This document shows, piece by piece, positions 13,783 to 20,604 of a stretch of DNA of 23,100 nucleotides; the first letter of the stretch is position 1, and each line of letters begins with the position of its first letter. Source of the DNA: CAYPQL01 sp964412905 (GTDB lineage: Bacteria; Patescibacteriota; Minisyncoccia; JAHIHE01; JAGLIN01); assembly GCA_964412905.1 (NCBI GenBank), contig CAYPQL010000021.1, positions 1 to 23,100 on the forward strand. Reading direction: 5' to 3'. The translations under genes and the position numbers were made by a program. The notes beneath the pieces were generated by a model. It was not told the DNA's origin. It searched no databases and worked only from the letters and a program-made list of their open reading frames with translations.

Positions 13783-14610
13783 CTACAATCCATATTTTAC
13801 ATTCTTGAATTTGTATTTTATAAAATACTTTAGCGCGCTTTTGATGTGAATGCGGGCGTATTTTGACAAGAGAGAATCAAATAAAGACTTTTTCTTGCTT
13901 GATTGGAAGTGATAATGATACATCACGGACTTTGGAAAATATATGACTTTCAATCCATTCTCCCAAAATCGCCTCGCCCAATCCACATCCTCAAAATACA
14001 TAAAAAAATTCTCGTCAAATACGCCGACTTTTTCCAAATCAGATCTTCTGACAAGCATCGCGCTGCCCATCAGCCAATCAACAGGAATCGGCTCGGTTAT
14101 ATTTTTATTATTAAATATATCTTCCATTAAAAAATAGCTCAAAACCTTTTTCCCAAAAAAAGTTTTCCCGAGAGCAGTCCTTCTGCAAATTACCGTTAAG
14201 GGAGTATAAAAACGAAAACAAGACTGCTGAATTGTGTTATTTACATTCAAAAGCTTGGGGCCAACCATTCCGACATCGCTGTTTTTTTCCATATAAGAAA
14301 GCATCTTTTCAATAGCTCCCTCTTGTTCAACAAGAATATCGGCATTCACTATAAAAAAATATTCCCCTTGAGCTTTTTTAACCGCAATGTTTATTGATTT
14401 TCCAAATCCAATATTTTCTTTTGCTAAAATAAAAATTACATCTGAGAAAAATTCCTCCATCATTTCTTCGGTTTTTTCAATCGTCGCGCTGTCTGTCACA
14501 ATTATTTCCCAATCAAAACCAGCATCAGAAAGATTTTCCTTGATGCTCTTCAGGCATATTTTCAGCACCTCAGGCGTGCAATAGTGATTGACAATGATGG
14601 AGAGTTTCAT
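13783..14610 (-). CDS. GT2-family glycosyltransferase (rhamnosyltransferase-like)
   Basis: A 275-aa GT-A fold enzyme transferring a sugar from a nucleotide-activated donor, probably on the cytoplasmic face of the membrane. Visible family features are SIIVNHYCTPEVLKICLKSI at the N terminus (4-23), KENIGFGKSINIA (64-76), the metal-binding NADIL (89-93), MGSAMLVRRSDLEKVGVFDE (181-200) and the acceptor-side EDVDWARR (207-214). The IGFG...NAD...EDVD pattern is typical of WbbL-type rhamnosyltransferases, which fits the dTDP-sugar genes upstream. The C terminus is basic and helical. It follows a second GT2 gene on the same strand, separated by a hairpin-forming heptamer repeat (14616-14691). No SD is seen. 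Donor and acceptor cannot be told from sequence. Confidence 0.9.
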   Translation of the reverse strand: MKLSIIVNHYCTPEVLKICLKSIKENLSDAGFDWEIIVTDSATIEKTEEMMEEFFSDVIFILAKENIGFGKSINIAVKKAQGEYFFIVNADILVEQEGAIEKMLSYMEKNSDVGMVGPKLLNVNNTIQQSCFRFYTPLTVICRRTALGKTFFGKKVLSYFLMEDIFNNKNITEPIPVDWLMGSAMLVRRSDLEKVGVFDENFFMYFEDVDWARRFWENGLKVIYFPKSVMYHYHFQSSKKKSLFDSLLSKYARIHIKSALKYFIKYKFKNVKYGL

Positions 14611-14615
14611 GGATC

Positions 14616-14691
14616 AGTATTAAGTAGTTAGTATTAAGTATTAAGCCCTTTGTTTTCATCGCTTGATACTTAATACTAGATACTTGATACT
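14616..14691. repeat. Heptamer-based inverted repeat between the two glycosyltransferase genes
   Basis: The left arm (14616-14646) and right arm (14661-14691) are each 31 bp, built from units such as AGTATTA, and pair with four mismatches, three of which are G-U wobbles in RNA. The loop is 14 nt. The right arm supplies bases of the upstream gene's TAG stop (14692-14690). A related element lies at 17724-17805. Confidence 0.85.
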
Positions 14692-15817
14692 ATTCAAACC
14701 ACTTCTCCATCTCTTTCGCGCCAACTCTTTTCTTCGCCATAACCATTTTTCTTTTTTCTAAAAATATAGGAATATCGCGATATAAATCTTTCAGAACGCT
14801 AAAAGTAAATCGCTCAAAAATTGCCATATAAACCCACGCTCCGACTTCTTTTATTATGAAACTAAAAAAGTGTTTTGTAAACAGCAAAGAAGGAAAGTCG
14901 TCTTTAATCTGCATCAGCCTCTGGTGCTTGAACGAGAAATACTTCGCGCGCTTATTTATTTTTCTTCTCTCTCTTATGATATCAATATAATTTTTCGCCA
15001 TGCTGTCCCCCGATCCCCGGCCGTGATATGCCACGACCTTTGGCGCGTAAATAGTTTTCCAGCCGTTTAGCCGAAGCCGCCACGCCAAATCTACATCTTC
15101 TTTATACATAAAAAAATCCTCGTCAAAATATTCATAATCTTGTAATTTGTAATTTGTAATTTGTAATTTATCGCTTTGCTCTTTTCTCAGTTTCCAGTTT
15201 CCAGTTTCCAGTTTCAGCAACTTTATGTCTTCCAGCGATTCTTTCCTATAAATAGGAATGGCTCCATCCGCGCCAAAAACTTCTTTCTCTTCCTCAAACT
15301 GGCCTTCGTCCGCCTGCCCTTGCCCGATACAGACTATTCTGCGATTTTTGAACATCATCAAGCCAGTGGTGTCAATTATATTTAGTTTCGGATTATTTTT
15401 ATCTTTGCATAATTCATTTTTATCAAAGTCATATCTAAGCAATTTTCCCTGCACAGCGCCGACTTTCGGATTAACAAAAGGTTTTATGGCATTTTCAATA
15501 TAATTAGGAGGCAGAATAATATCAGCATTAAGAAGCAATATAAAATCCCCTTTTGCCATTCTCATAACATGATTATGTGGCCGACCAAATCCCGCGTTGT
15601 CATCATTTTTTATATAGATAATATCTTCCCGCTTTTTTTTCCATTCAGTAATTTTCTTTTCAATTTCTTCTCTTGTTCCATCAGTTGAATTATTATCTGT
15701 TATAAAAATTTCCAGATTCGGATAACTCTGCTTCATAACAGACTCAATCGCGCCGAAAATAAATTTTCTCTCATTATAGTTTATAATATTGATTGTAACT
15801 ATCGGATATTTTTGCAT
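14690..15817 (-). CDS. GT2-family glycosyltransferase with an in-frame heptamer-repeat insertion
   Basis: A 375-aa GT-A fold enzyme resembling rhamnosyltransferases: VTINIINYNERKFIFGAIES (7-26), DNNSTDGT (41-48), NDDNAGFGRPHN (71-82), metal-binding NADI (97-100), an acceptor-side FFMYKEDVDLAWRLRLNGWK and YHGRGSG. The C-terminal helical part may contact the membrane. Between the conserved FGADGAIPIYRKESLEDI and EYFDEDFF there are about 27 extra residues (about 200-226) rich in Lys, Asn and Leu. They are encoded by two arrays of a seven-base unit (15141-15170 and 15188-15217). The insertion keeps the frame and the flanking motifs are intact, so the enzyme is probably still functional. It has its own promoter (15851-15878), downstream of the dTDP-sugar operon terminator, and no SD. 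Confidence 0.9.
   Translation of the reverse strand: MQKYPIVTINIINYNERKFIFGAIESVMKQSYPNLEIFITDNNSTDGTREEIEKKITEWKKKREDIIYIKNDDNAGFGRPHNHVMRMAKGDFILLLNADIILPPNYIENAIKPFVNPKVGAVQGKLLRYDFDKNELCKDKNNPKLNIIDTTGLMMFKNRRIVCIGQGQADEGQFEEEKEVFGADGAIPIYRKESLEDIKLLKLETGNWKLRKEQSDKLQITNYKLQDYEYFDEDFFMYKEDVDLAWRLRLNGWKTIYAPKVVAYHGRGSGDSMAKNYIDIIRERRKINKRAKYFSFKHQRLMQIKDDFPSLLFTKHFFSFIIKEVGAWVYMAIFERFTFSVLKDLYRDIPIFLEKRKMVMAKKRVGAKEMEKWFE
15141..15217. repeat. Two four-copy heptamer arrays inside a glycosyltransferase gene
   Basis: TGTAATT occurs four times in tandem at 15141-15168 and CAGTTTC four times at 15188-15215, about 20 nt apart. On the coding strand they encode KLQITNYKLQ and LETGNWKLR. Confidence 0.95.
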
Positions 15818-15850
15818 ATTGGCAATATTAGTTTTTTATCCTTCTACTTC

Positions 15851-15878
15851 ATTATAATGCATAAATATTATAATTCAA
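15851..15878 (-). promoter_or_regulatory. Promoter of the two glycosyltransferase genes
   Basis: On the minus strand TTGAAT (15878-15873), a 16-nt spacer and a perfect TATAAT (15856-15851). The start codon at 15817 lies about 27 nt after the expected transcription start. Confidence 0.65.
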
Positions 15879-15960
15879 GGGCTGAATCTTTGATATTTTT
15901 TAAATCGCCAAAACTAAAAAAAGAAAATTGTAAGAGTAAATTTTTGCCATTTCTTAATTC

Positions 15961-15988
15961 AAAAAACGGGTTAAAATCCCGTTTTTTT
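15961..15988. terminator. Terminator of the dTDP-sugar operon, symmetric
   Basis: AAAAAACGGG (15961-15970) pairs with CCCGTTTTTT (15978-15987) around a 7-nt loop. On the minus strand the stem is followed by TTTTTT, 29 nt after the stop at 16017. A T-run also follows on the plus strand. Confidence 0.88.
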
Positions 15989-16016
15989 ATATGTTTCATA
16001 GAATCTATGGATTCCT

Positions 16017-17717
16017 CTACCACCCCACAATAGAATTCTCGCCAATAATCAGTTTTTTGCCGCGAGGCAAATTGTCTTCTCCTGAGACGATAGAAGCATT
16101 TCTGCCGATAACGCTGTTCACAATTTTTTCTTTCGTGTAAATATTTACATTATCCATAACCAAAGAATGTTCAATTTCCGTGCCGTTAAGCTCGGACACA
16201 TTTCCAATTGATGTATAAGGACCGATGTATGAATCTTTGATCAAACAGCTTTCGCCAACGGAAACCGGACCGCGAATAAGAGTTTTTCCAATAACTCTCG
16301 TTCCTTTGCCAATCTTTACATTGCCTTCAATTTTGGCGTTGCCGACAATTTCTCCTTCCATATATTCTCGTTTTTTTCCAAAAACGCAATTTTGAAGAAC
16401 AAATTTATTTCCTTCCAATAAATCTTCAGGCTTGCCTCTGTCTTTCCACCATTTATCAATTTCTTGATAGTCCAATTTCAAATTGCCATTTATGTAATAA
16501 TTATGAATATCGGAAATTTCATACTGTCCCCTATCGCTGATTTTTATAGAATCCATGGCCTTAAAAGCGTTTTCGTCATAAATATAAACTCCAGCAACAG
16601 CAAAATCGCTTTTCGGATACATCGGTCTTTCTTCTACTCTGATTATTTGCCCGTCTTTAATTTCAGGAACGCCGAATCTTTGAGGACACTGCACTTTTGC
16701 CAGTAGAAGCAGCGCATTCAAATTTTCCTGGAAATATTTATTAACGAGATCTGCTATATTATAATTTATAATATTATCTCCGAGATATAATATAAATGGT
16801 TCATTGTTTATAAAATCGCGCGCGGACATAATGGCGCTTCCAAGTCCTGTGAGTTCCTGCTGAATAATATATTCTATTTTTATCCCCCATCTTTCGCCAG
16901 ACCCGACAACCTGTTTCAATAAATTATCGTTAGCGCTTATTATTATGCCAATCTCGTCAATTCCGGAATCAACCAAATTTTCAATCGGATAAAAAATCAT
17001 CGGCTTCCCGCCCAAGGGAATCAAATGCTTATTAATGGTGTGCGAAAACGGTCTTTGCTGATTATTTTTCGCGGCCGGAATAATGGCTTTAATTTTTTTC
17101 ATAAGTTTATTGGAGGATTGCAATATTAATTCTTTATCTTCGCTGATTACCGGACTTAATTGCTCTTCATGTTTTAGTATTTTACTTTTTACCGCTTCAA
17201 ATGCTTCCATCGCTCCGGGAACATCTTCCACTTTTGTTCTGTCGTAATCATCGGGATCAAAATCATTGGATCCCGTTCCCGCCACAACCGTCTCCGCGTC
17301 GGTCAGTGGCCAAAAAACATGATAGATGCCGGGAGAAATTGAAATCTGAGCGGCAAAATTTTTGTAGATTGCATATTCCGGCGCTCCCGCGTCAATTCCA
17401 AGCTTGTCATGCCCCAAAATCACGGCATAGCTTTGGCCGCAAGTCGGAGAATTCGGATCAAAATCATAGAAATACCACAAAGCCGTCCCGCTTAAAGTAA
17501 AAAAGTTCTCCTTTAATTTGAAGTGATAATGTCCTCCCCGAGGAACAAATTTTTTCGTGGCGATGGAAGCGTGAATATGCTTTATGCCTTCAGCGTAAAG
17601 CTCGTTCTCTGTTCCTCCCGGAGCCATATCGCAATAGCTTCCCCGCTCGTCGGAAACGACTTTATTGAGATATAAATTCAGCCCTTTGATGGGAGTGGCA
17701 ATATGTTTTATGTCCAT
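16017..17717 (-). CDS. RmlC-like cupin fused to RmlA-like sugar-1-phosphate nucleotidyltransferase
   Basis: A 566-aa fusion. The N-terminal part (about 1-180) resembles sugar epimerase/ketoisomerase cupins: ISDERGS-like VSDERGSYCDM (21-31), HASIATKKFVPRGGHYH (49-65) and GIYHVFWP. This is closest to dTDP-4-dehydrorhamnose 3,5-epimerase or dTDP-sugar 3,4-ketoisomerase relatives. From about 207 it is a glucose-1-phosphate thymidylyltransferase-like domain: NKHLIPLGGKPMIFYPIENL (229-248), ELTGLGSAIMSAR, YLGDNI (311-316, metal-binding Asp), RGQYEISDI and WWKDRGKPEDLLE. A left-handed beta-helix end (about 450-566) contains hexapeptide-like repeats. The usual glycine-rich GGxGTRL of RmlA is replaced by AAKNNQQRP (215-223), so catalysis may be altered. 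RmlB precedes it in the same operon; no rmlD is in the window. Met206 could be a former separate start. Confidence 0.82.
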   Translation of the reverse strand: MDIKHIATPIKGLNLYLNKVVSDERGSYCDMAPGGTENELYAEGIKHIHASIATKKFVPRGGHYHFKLKENFFTLSGTALWYFYDFDPNSPTCGQSYAVILGHDKLGIDAGAPEYAIYKNFAAQISISPGIYHVFWPLTDAETVVAGTGSNDFDPDDYDRTKVEDVPGAMEAFEAVKSKILKHEEQLSPVISEDKELILQSSNKLMKKIKAIIPAAKNNQQRPFSHTINKHLIPLGGKPMIFYPIENLVDSGIDEIGIIISANDNLLKQVVGSGERWGIKIEYIIQQELTGLGSAIMSARDFINNEPFILYLGDNIINYNIADLVNKYFQENLNALLLLAKVQCPQRFGVPEIKDGQIIRVEERPMYPKSDFAVAGVYIYDENAFKAMDSIKISDRGQYEISDIHNYYINGNLKLDYQEIDKWWKDRGKPEDLLEGNKFVLQNCVFGKKREYMEGEIVGNAKIEGNVKIGKGTRVIGKTLIRGPVSVGESCLIKDSYIGPYTSIGNVSELNGTEIEHSLVMDNVNIYTKEKIVNSVIGRNASIVSGEDNLPRGKKLIIGENSIVGW

Positions 17718-17723
17718 ATGTAT

Positions 17724-17805
17724 TAGTATTAAGTATCAAGTATTTAGTATTTAGTATTTAGTATCTAGGTCAAGCTTAATACTTAATACTAGATGCTTAA
17801 TACTA
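17724..17805. repeat. Heptamer-based inverted repeat between the rmlB-like and rmlC-rmlA-like genes
   Basis: The left arm (17724-17754) and right arm (17775-17805) pair over 31 bp with four mismatches. Between them AGTATTT-type heptamers run in tandem (about 17739-17766). The right arm ends one base before the stop of the upstream gene. It resembles the element at 14616-14691. Confidence 0.85.
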
Positions 17806-17806
17806 A

Positions 17807-19018
17807 TTATATATAATTCATAAAATCCTGATCTTTTTCTTTGATTTTTTCCACCCAGTCTATATTATGCTGATACCATTGAATGGTTTTGGGCATAGCG
17901 TTTTCAAATGTGTGTTTTGGCTCCCATCCAAGCTCCCTGTCAGCTTTACTCGCGCTTATGGAATACCTTCTGTCATTTCCGGGCCTATCGGGAACATAGT
18001 TAATCAGAGAATGCGGCCTGCCAATTAAATCTAGAATTATTTTTGCAATATCAATCGTCGGCCTTTCATTATCAGAACCGACATTATAAACTTCTCCTGA
18101 AACTCCTTTGTGCAAAACCAAATCAATCGCCTCGCAATGATCACGAACATAAATCCAATCTCTAACATGCTGTCCGTCTCCATGAATCGGAAGAGATTGA
18201 TTATTAATCGCTCGAAAAATAAAATACGGGATAAGTTTTTCCGGATGCTGGTAAGGGCCGTAATTATTGGAGCAATGCGTCACGATCACCGGCACTTTAT
18301 ATGTATTAAAATACGCTCTGCACATCAAATCCCCTCCCGCTTTCGCGGCCGCGTAAGGGACATTTGGCATAAAAGGAGAGTCTTCTGTGAATTTTCTGTC
18401 TTCATTCAGTCCTACCGTTCCATAAACTTCATCAGTGGAGATTTGGACAAATCGCGGAATCTTATAGTTTTTTACTAATTCCAAAAGAGTATGCGTGCCG
18501 ACAACATTAGAGTGGATAAAATCAGCGGCTTTCCCGTGAACCGAACGGCCTACCGCCGTTTCCGCCGCAAAATTTACAATGGCATCAATCCCTTGTTTGG
18601 CGATTTCTTCCAATTTTTCATAATCGGCGATGTCGCCTTTGACGAATTTATAATTGGGATTTTTCTCCGCCATTCTCATATTCTCAATATTTGCCGCGTA
18701 AGTTAGGACATCGTAATTTATCACTTCATAGCTGGGATATTTTTCCAGAAGATGGTATATGAAATTGCTGCCGATAAACCCAGCCCCTCCGCCGACCATA
18801 ATTCTTTTCTTTTTTATGACGCCTTTTTGCGCGAGAATAAGGCTGACTTCGCTTTTATCCAAACCTAAAATCAGAGCGATTTCTTCCAAAGAAATCCTCT
18901 TTTCCGTGTATAGTTTGGCGAGCAAATCTATCTTTTTCGCCAAAGCGCCGGACAAGCTCTTTTTTAACTCCAGCTCTTCCTGCGAGCTATTCTGATTTAC
19001 AACGAAATCGTCTTGCAT
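17807..19018 (-). CDS. rmlB: dTDP-glucose 4,6-dehydratase with N-terminal HTH-like extension
   Basis: The enzyme converts dTDP-glucose to dTDP-4-keto-6-deoxyglucose, an early step in dTDP-rhamnose synthesis, in the cytoplasm. The extended-SDR core starts at about residue 72 with the NAD-binding VGGGAGFIGSNF (75-86). ISTDEVYG (193-200, Thr-Asp-Glu catalytic set), PYAAAKAGGD (Tyr222, Lys226), THCSNNYGPYQHPEKLIP, GDGQHVRDWIYVRDHC and NVGSDNERPTIDI all match RmlB. The core has normal length, but about 70 extra residues precede it. Residues 42-66 (ISLEEIALILGLDKSEVSLI...) look like a DNA-binding helix-turn-helix. The start is supported by a promoter whose transcript begins about 26 nt upstream. 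It is the first gene of the operon, followed by the RmlC-RmlA fusion 89 nt later. Enzyme assignment is secure; the role of the extension is unknown. Confidence 0.95.
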   Translation of the reverse strand: MQDDFVVNQNSSQEELELKKSLSGALAKKIDLLAKLYTEKRISLEEIALILGLDKSEVSLILAQKGVIKKKRIMVGGGAGFIGSNFIYHLLEKYPSYEVINYDVLTYAANIENMRMAEKNPNYKFVKGDIADYEKLEEIAKQGIDAIVNFAAETAVGRSVHGKAADFIHSNVVGTHTLLELVKNYKIPRFVQISTDEVYGTVGLNEDRKFTEDSPFMPNVPYAAAKAGGDLMCRAYFNTYKVPVIVTHCSNNYGPYQHPEKLIPYFIFRAINNQSLPIHGDGQHVRDWIYVRDHCEAIDLVLHKGVSGEVYNVGSDNERPTIDIAKIILDLIGRPHSLINYVPDRPGNDRRYSISASKADRELGWEPKHTFENAMPKTIQWYQHNIDWVEKIKEKDQDFMNYI

Positions 19019-19050
19019 ATGATTGGTATTAGGTAGCTATTTGTCTTCTT

Positions 19051-19079
19051 AATATAATGTCAAAATTTGAAATTGTCAA
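19051..19079 (-). promoter_or_regulatory. Promoter of the dTDP-sugar operon
   Basis: On the minus strand TTGACA (19079-19074), a 17-nt spacer and TATATT (19056-19051). A second TTTTGACAT lies inside the spacer, giving a direct repeat of TTGACA that could be an operator half-site or chance. It gives a leader of about 26 nt to 19018. Confidence 0.78.
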
Positions 19080-19150
19080 ATGAAAATAAAGAAAGTGAGA
19101 ATAAAAAAAGACACACTTTAAAAAAATAAAAAGGGTGATGTATCTCGTTT

Positions 19151-19732
19151 TTACGAAACACTTATTCTGTCAAGTTCAATGAGAGCTTTGACTAAGGCCG
19201 ATATAGATCGACCATCGGTTGTCTGCTCCAAAAATTCCTTTATTGGCATTAGGAATTCCCCTGATGCAAGCTCTGGTTTATTATCAAGCACTTTAACACA
19301 GCACTTGATTTGACCAGAAATCCTTTGCGGATTTGCTTCTATGTTGGTTATGCATCTTGAGCTTGGTGCCAGCTTTTCTCCTTTCGACAGGGAGCTTGGT
19401 TTGAGTTCAAGAATGTTTCCATTAAAGCCAGAGTTTTTTCTGACAACAACTTTGTCGCCAAAAATCTCGACACCAACATGACCAACGATAAGATCATCTG
19501 TTCCAGGCTCTTCTTTTAGCCTAAGCTGATAGAAACCTTTATCTTCTCGGAAGACAACTTCAACTTCATACAGTTTGTCGTCGTCTCTTCCGATTTTTCC
19601 CGTCTGTGGGTCAAATCGCCAGAGCTGTTTTTCTTTTCCTTCTATTATTGGCTCCAAGGATATTTTAACTCCTTTGCCAAATTTCTCTTCCAGCGCTTTT
19701 TGCGCCTGTTCTAAAGTTATAAAATTTGCCAT
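19151..19732 (-). CDS. Hypothetical soluble protein (193 aa)
   Basis: Not recognised. The 193-aa product starts MANFITLEQAQKALEEKFGK, suggesting an N-terminal helix, and continues with alternating charged and hydrophobic beta-like segments (EVEVVFREDKGFYQLRLKEE, VGHVGVEIFGDKVVVRK). A cysteine-containing middle (RCITNIE, IKCCVKVL) and a C-terminal helix (SISALVKALIELDRI) follow. No signal peptide, membrane segment or catalytic motif is evident. The start is firm: GGAGG (19744-19740) lies 7 nt before the ATG. A promoter (19855-19883) overlapping the upstream gene's terminator suggests it is transcribed alone. No convincing terminator was found downstream before 19051; a weak AAAGTG/CACTTT pairing is the best candidate. 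Function and neighbourhood give no clue. Confidence 0.75.
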   Translation of the reverse strand: MANFITLEQAQKALEEKFGKGVKISLEPIIEGKEKQLWRFDPQTGKIGRDDDKLYEVEVVFREDKGFYQLRLKEEPGTDDLIVGHVGVEIFGDKVVVRKNSGFNGNILELKPSSLSKGEKLAPSSRCITNIEANPQRISGQIKCCVKVLDNKPELASGEFLMPIKEFLEQTTDGRSISALVKALIELDRISVS

Positions 19733-19739
19733 ATTTTTT

Positions 19740-19744
19740 CCTCC
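19740..19744 (-). promoter_or_regulatory. Strong Shine-Dalgarno GGAGG of the 193-aa gene
   Basis: Minus-strand GGAGG, 7 nt upstream of the ATG at 19732. Between it and the promoter, the leader also contains a perfect hairpin (19763-19771 with 19775-19783, 3-nt loop) and a smaller one near 19798-19815. Confidence 0.75.
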
Positions 19745-19762
19745 AAATTTTCAAAGAACTCC

Positions 19763-19783
19763 GCTTTTTATTTTATAAAAAGC
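19763..19783. repeat. Perfect 9-bp hairpin in the leader of the 193-aa gene
   Basis: GCTTTTTAT (19763-19771) and ATAAAAAGC (19775-19783) are exact reverse complements with a 3-nt loop, about 20 nt upstream of the SD. No T-run follows, so a regulatory or mRNA-stability role is more likely than termination. Confidence 0.6.
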
Positions 19784-19852
19784 CTCATTGCCCTCCGGAA
19801 TGTTTTAAACATCCCTATCAAACCAGTTTTGTTTTTTAACCAGCCTGACTTA

Positions 19853-19887
19853 AAAAAATAGCACACCTTTTTGACTGTGTCAAGGTG
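19853..19887 (-). terminator. Terminator of the beta-propeller/HAD operon
   Basis: On the minus strand CACC-TTGAC (19887-19879) pairs with GTCAA-(AAA)-GGTG (19875-19864) and is followed after a few bases by TATTTTTTT. It starts 25 nt after the HAD gene stop. Confidence 0.65.
19855..19883 (-). promoter_or_regulatory. Promoter of the 193-aa gene, overlapping the terminator
   Basis: On the minus strand TTGACA (19883-19878), a 17-nt spacer ending in TGC (extended -10) and TATTTT (19860-19855). The same bases form the terminator stem and T-run of the gene upstream. Leader of about 115 nt. Confidence 0.5.
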
Positions 19888-19911
19888 CGCGCTGTGCGCA
19901 GTTTCGGTCGT

Positions 19912-20571
19912 TTACTTCAAAATATCAAGCTCCGTAATATCTCTAATCCTACCCACGGCAATATCCGCGCCGGCTTCAAGAAGTTTTTCTTTACTGACTG
20001 TTTGCGCGATGCCGATGGCATAGATTCCAGACATCTTGGCAATCTCCATATCTCTTGGACCATCGCCGCGATAGAAAGCTTGTTTTGAAAAATCTTCAAA
20101 TGTCAGTTCAACCGACTCGGCAAATTTTTTTATGTGCATTGGTCCTTTTGAAATTTCACTTGAGCCAAGCGCGAGAGAAAAATATTTTATAAGCCCCGCT
20201 TTTTCTAGGCGCTTTTTTGTGTCAGCAGTCTGGCTTCCAGTTGTAATAAAAAGTTTCAATCCTCTGTCAAAAAGCTTTTCAATCGTATCTTTTGCGCCTT
20301 CGAACAAAACAAAGTCAATCTTATTAACAGTATCAAAAAACTCATCAACTAGCTTGGAAATAATGTCAGTTGGCTTGCAATATTTTTCTAGCATACATTT
20401 AAACTGAACATCAATAGGAGTTCCAGTAGAATTCAAATAATATTCCCCTGAATCTTTGATGCCAATTCCATATTTTGATCTTAAAATTTCAGAAAATACT
20501 TTTGTATATGCCGGCATAGCGTTGACAATGTTTCCATCAAAATCAAAAATCCCAAACTTAAATTTGTTCAT
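19912..20571 (-). CDS. HAD-superfamily hydrolase (phosphoglycolate phosphatase/beta-phosphoglucomutase-like)
   Basis: A 219-aa cytoplasmic phosphatase-type protein. HAD motif I is FDFDGNIVNA, with nucleophile Asp10 and acid/base Asp12; the residue after the glycine is Asn where Thr is usual. A helical cap (about 18-90) follows, then motif II in LFITTGSQ, motif III Lys in SKGPMHIKKF, and motif IV YRGDGPRDMEIA with the metal-binding aspartates. Length and cap position match subfamily I enzymes such as Gph or PgmB. Substrate is unknown; a sugar or glycolate phosphate is plausible. It lies 33 nt downstream of the beta-propeller gene on the same strand and ends before a terminator, so the two are likely cotranscribed. 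Confidence 0.88.
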   Translation of the reverse strand: MNKFKFGIFDFDGNIVNAMPAYTKVFSEILRSKYGIGIKDSGEYYLNSTGTPIDVQFKCMLEKYCKPTDIISKLVDEFFDTVNKIDFVLFEGAKDTIEKLFDRGLKLFITTGSQTADTKKRLEKAGLIKYFSLALGSSEISKGPMHIKKFAESVELTFEDFSKQAFYRGDGPRDMEIAKMSGIYAIGIAQTVSKEKLLEAGADIAVGRIRDITELDILK

Positions 20572-20604
20572 TTATCTTCTTGTTAGCTAAATAATTATCG
20601 CGTC

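Noticed and set aside
14616..17805. CRISPR array
   Set aside because: The repeats are short-period (7 bp) and inverted, without spacers of regular length or cas genes.
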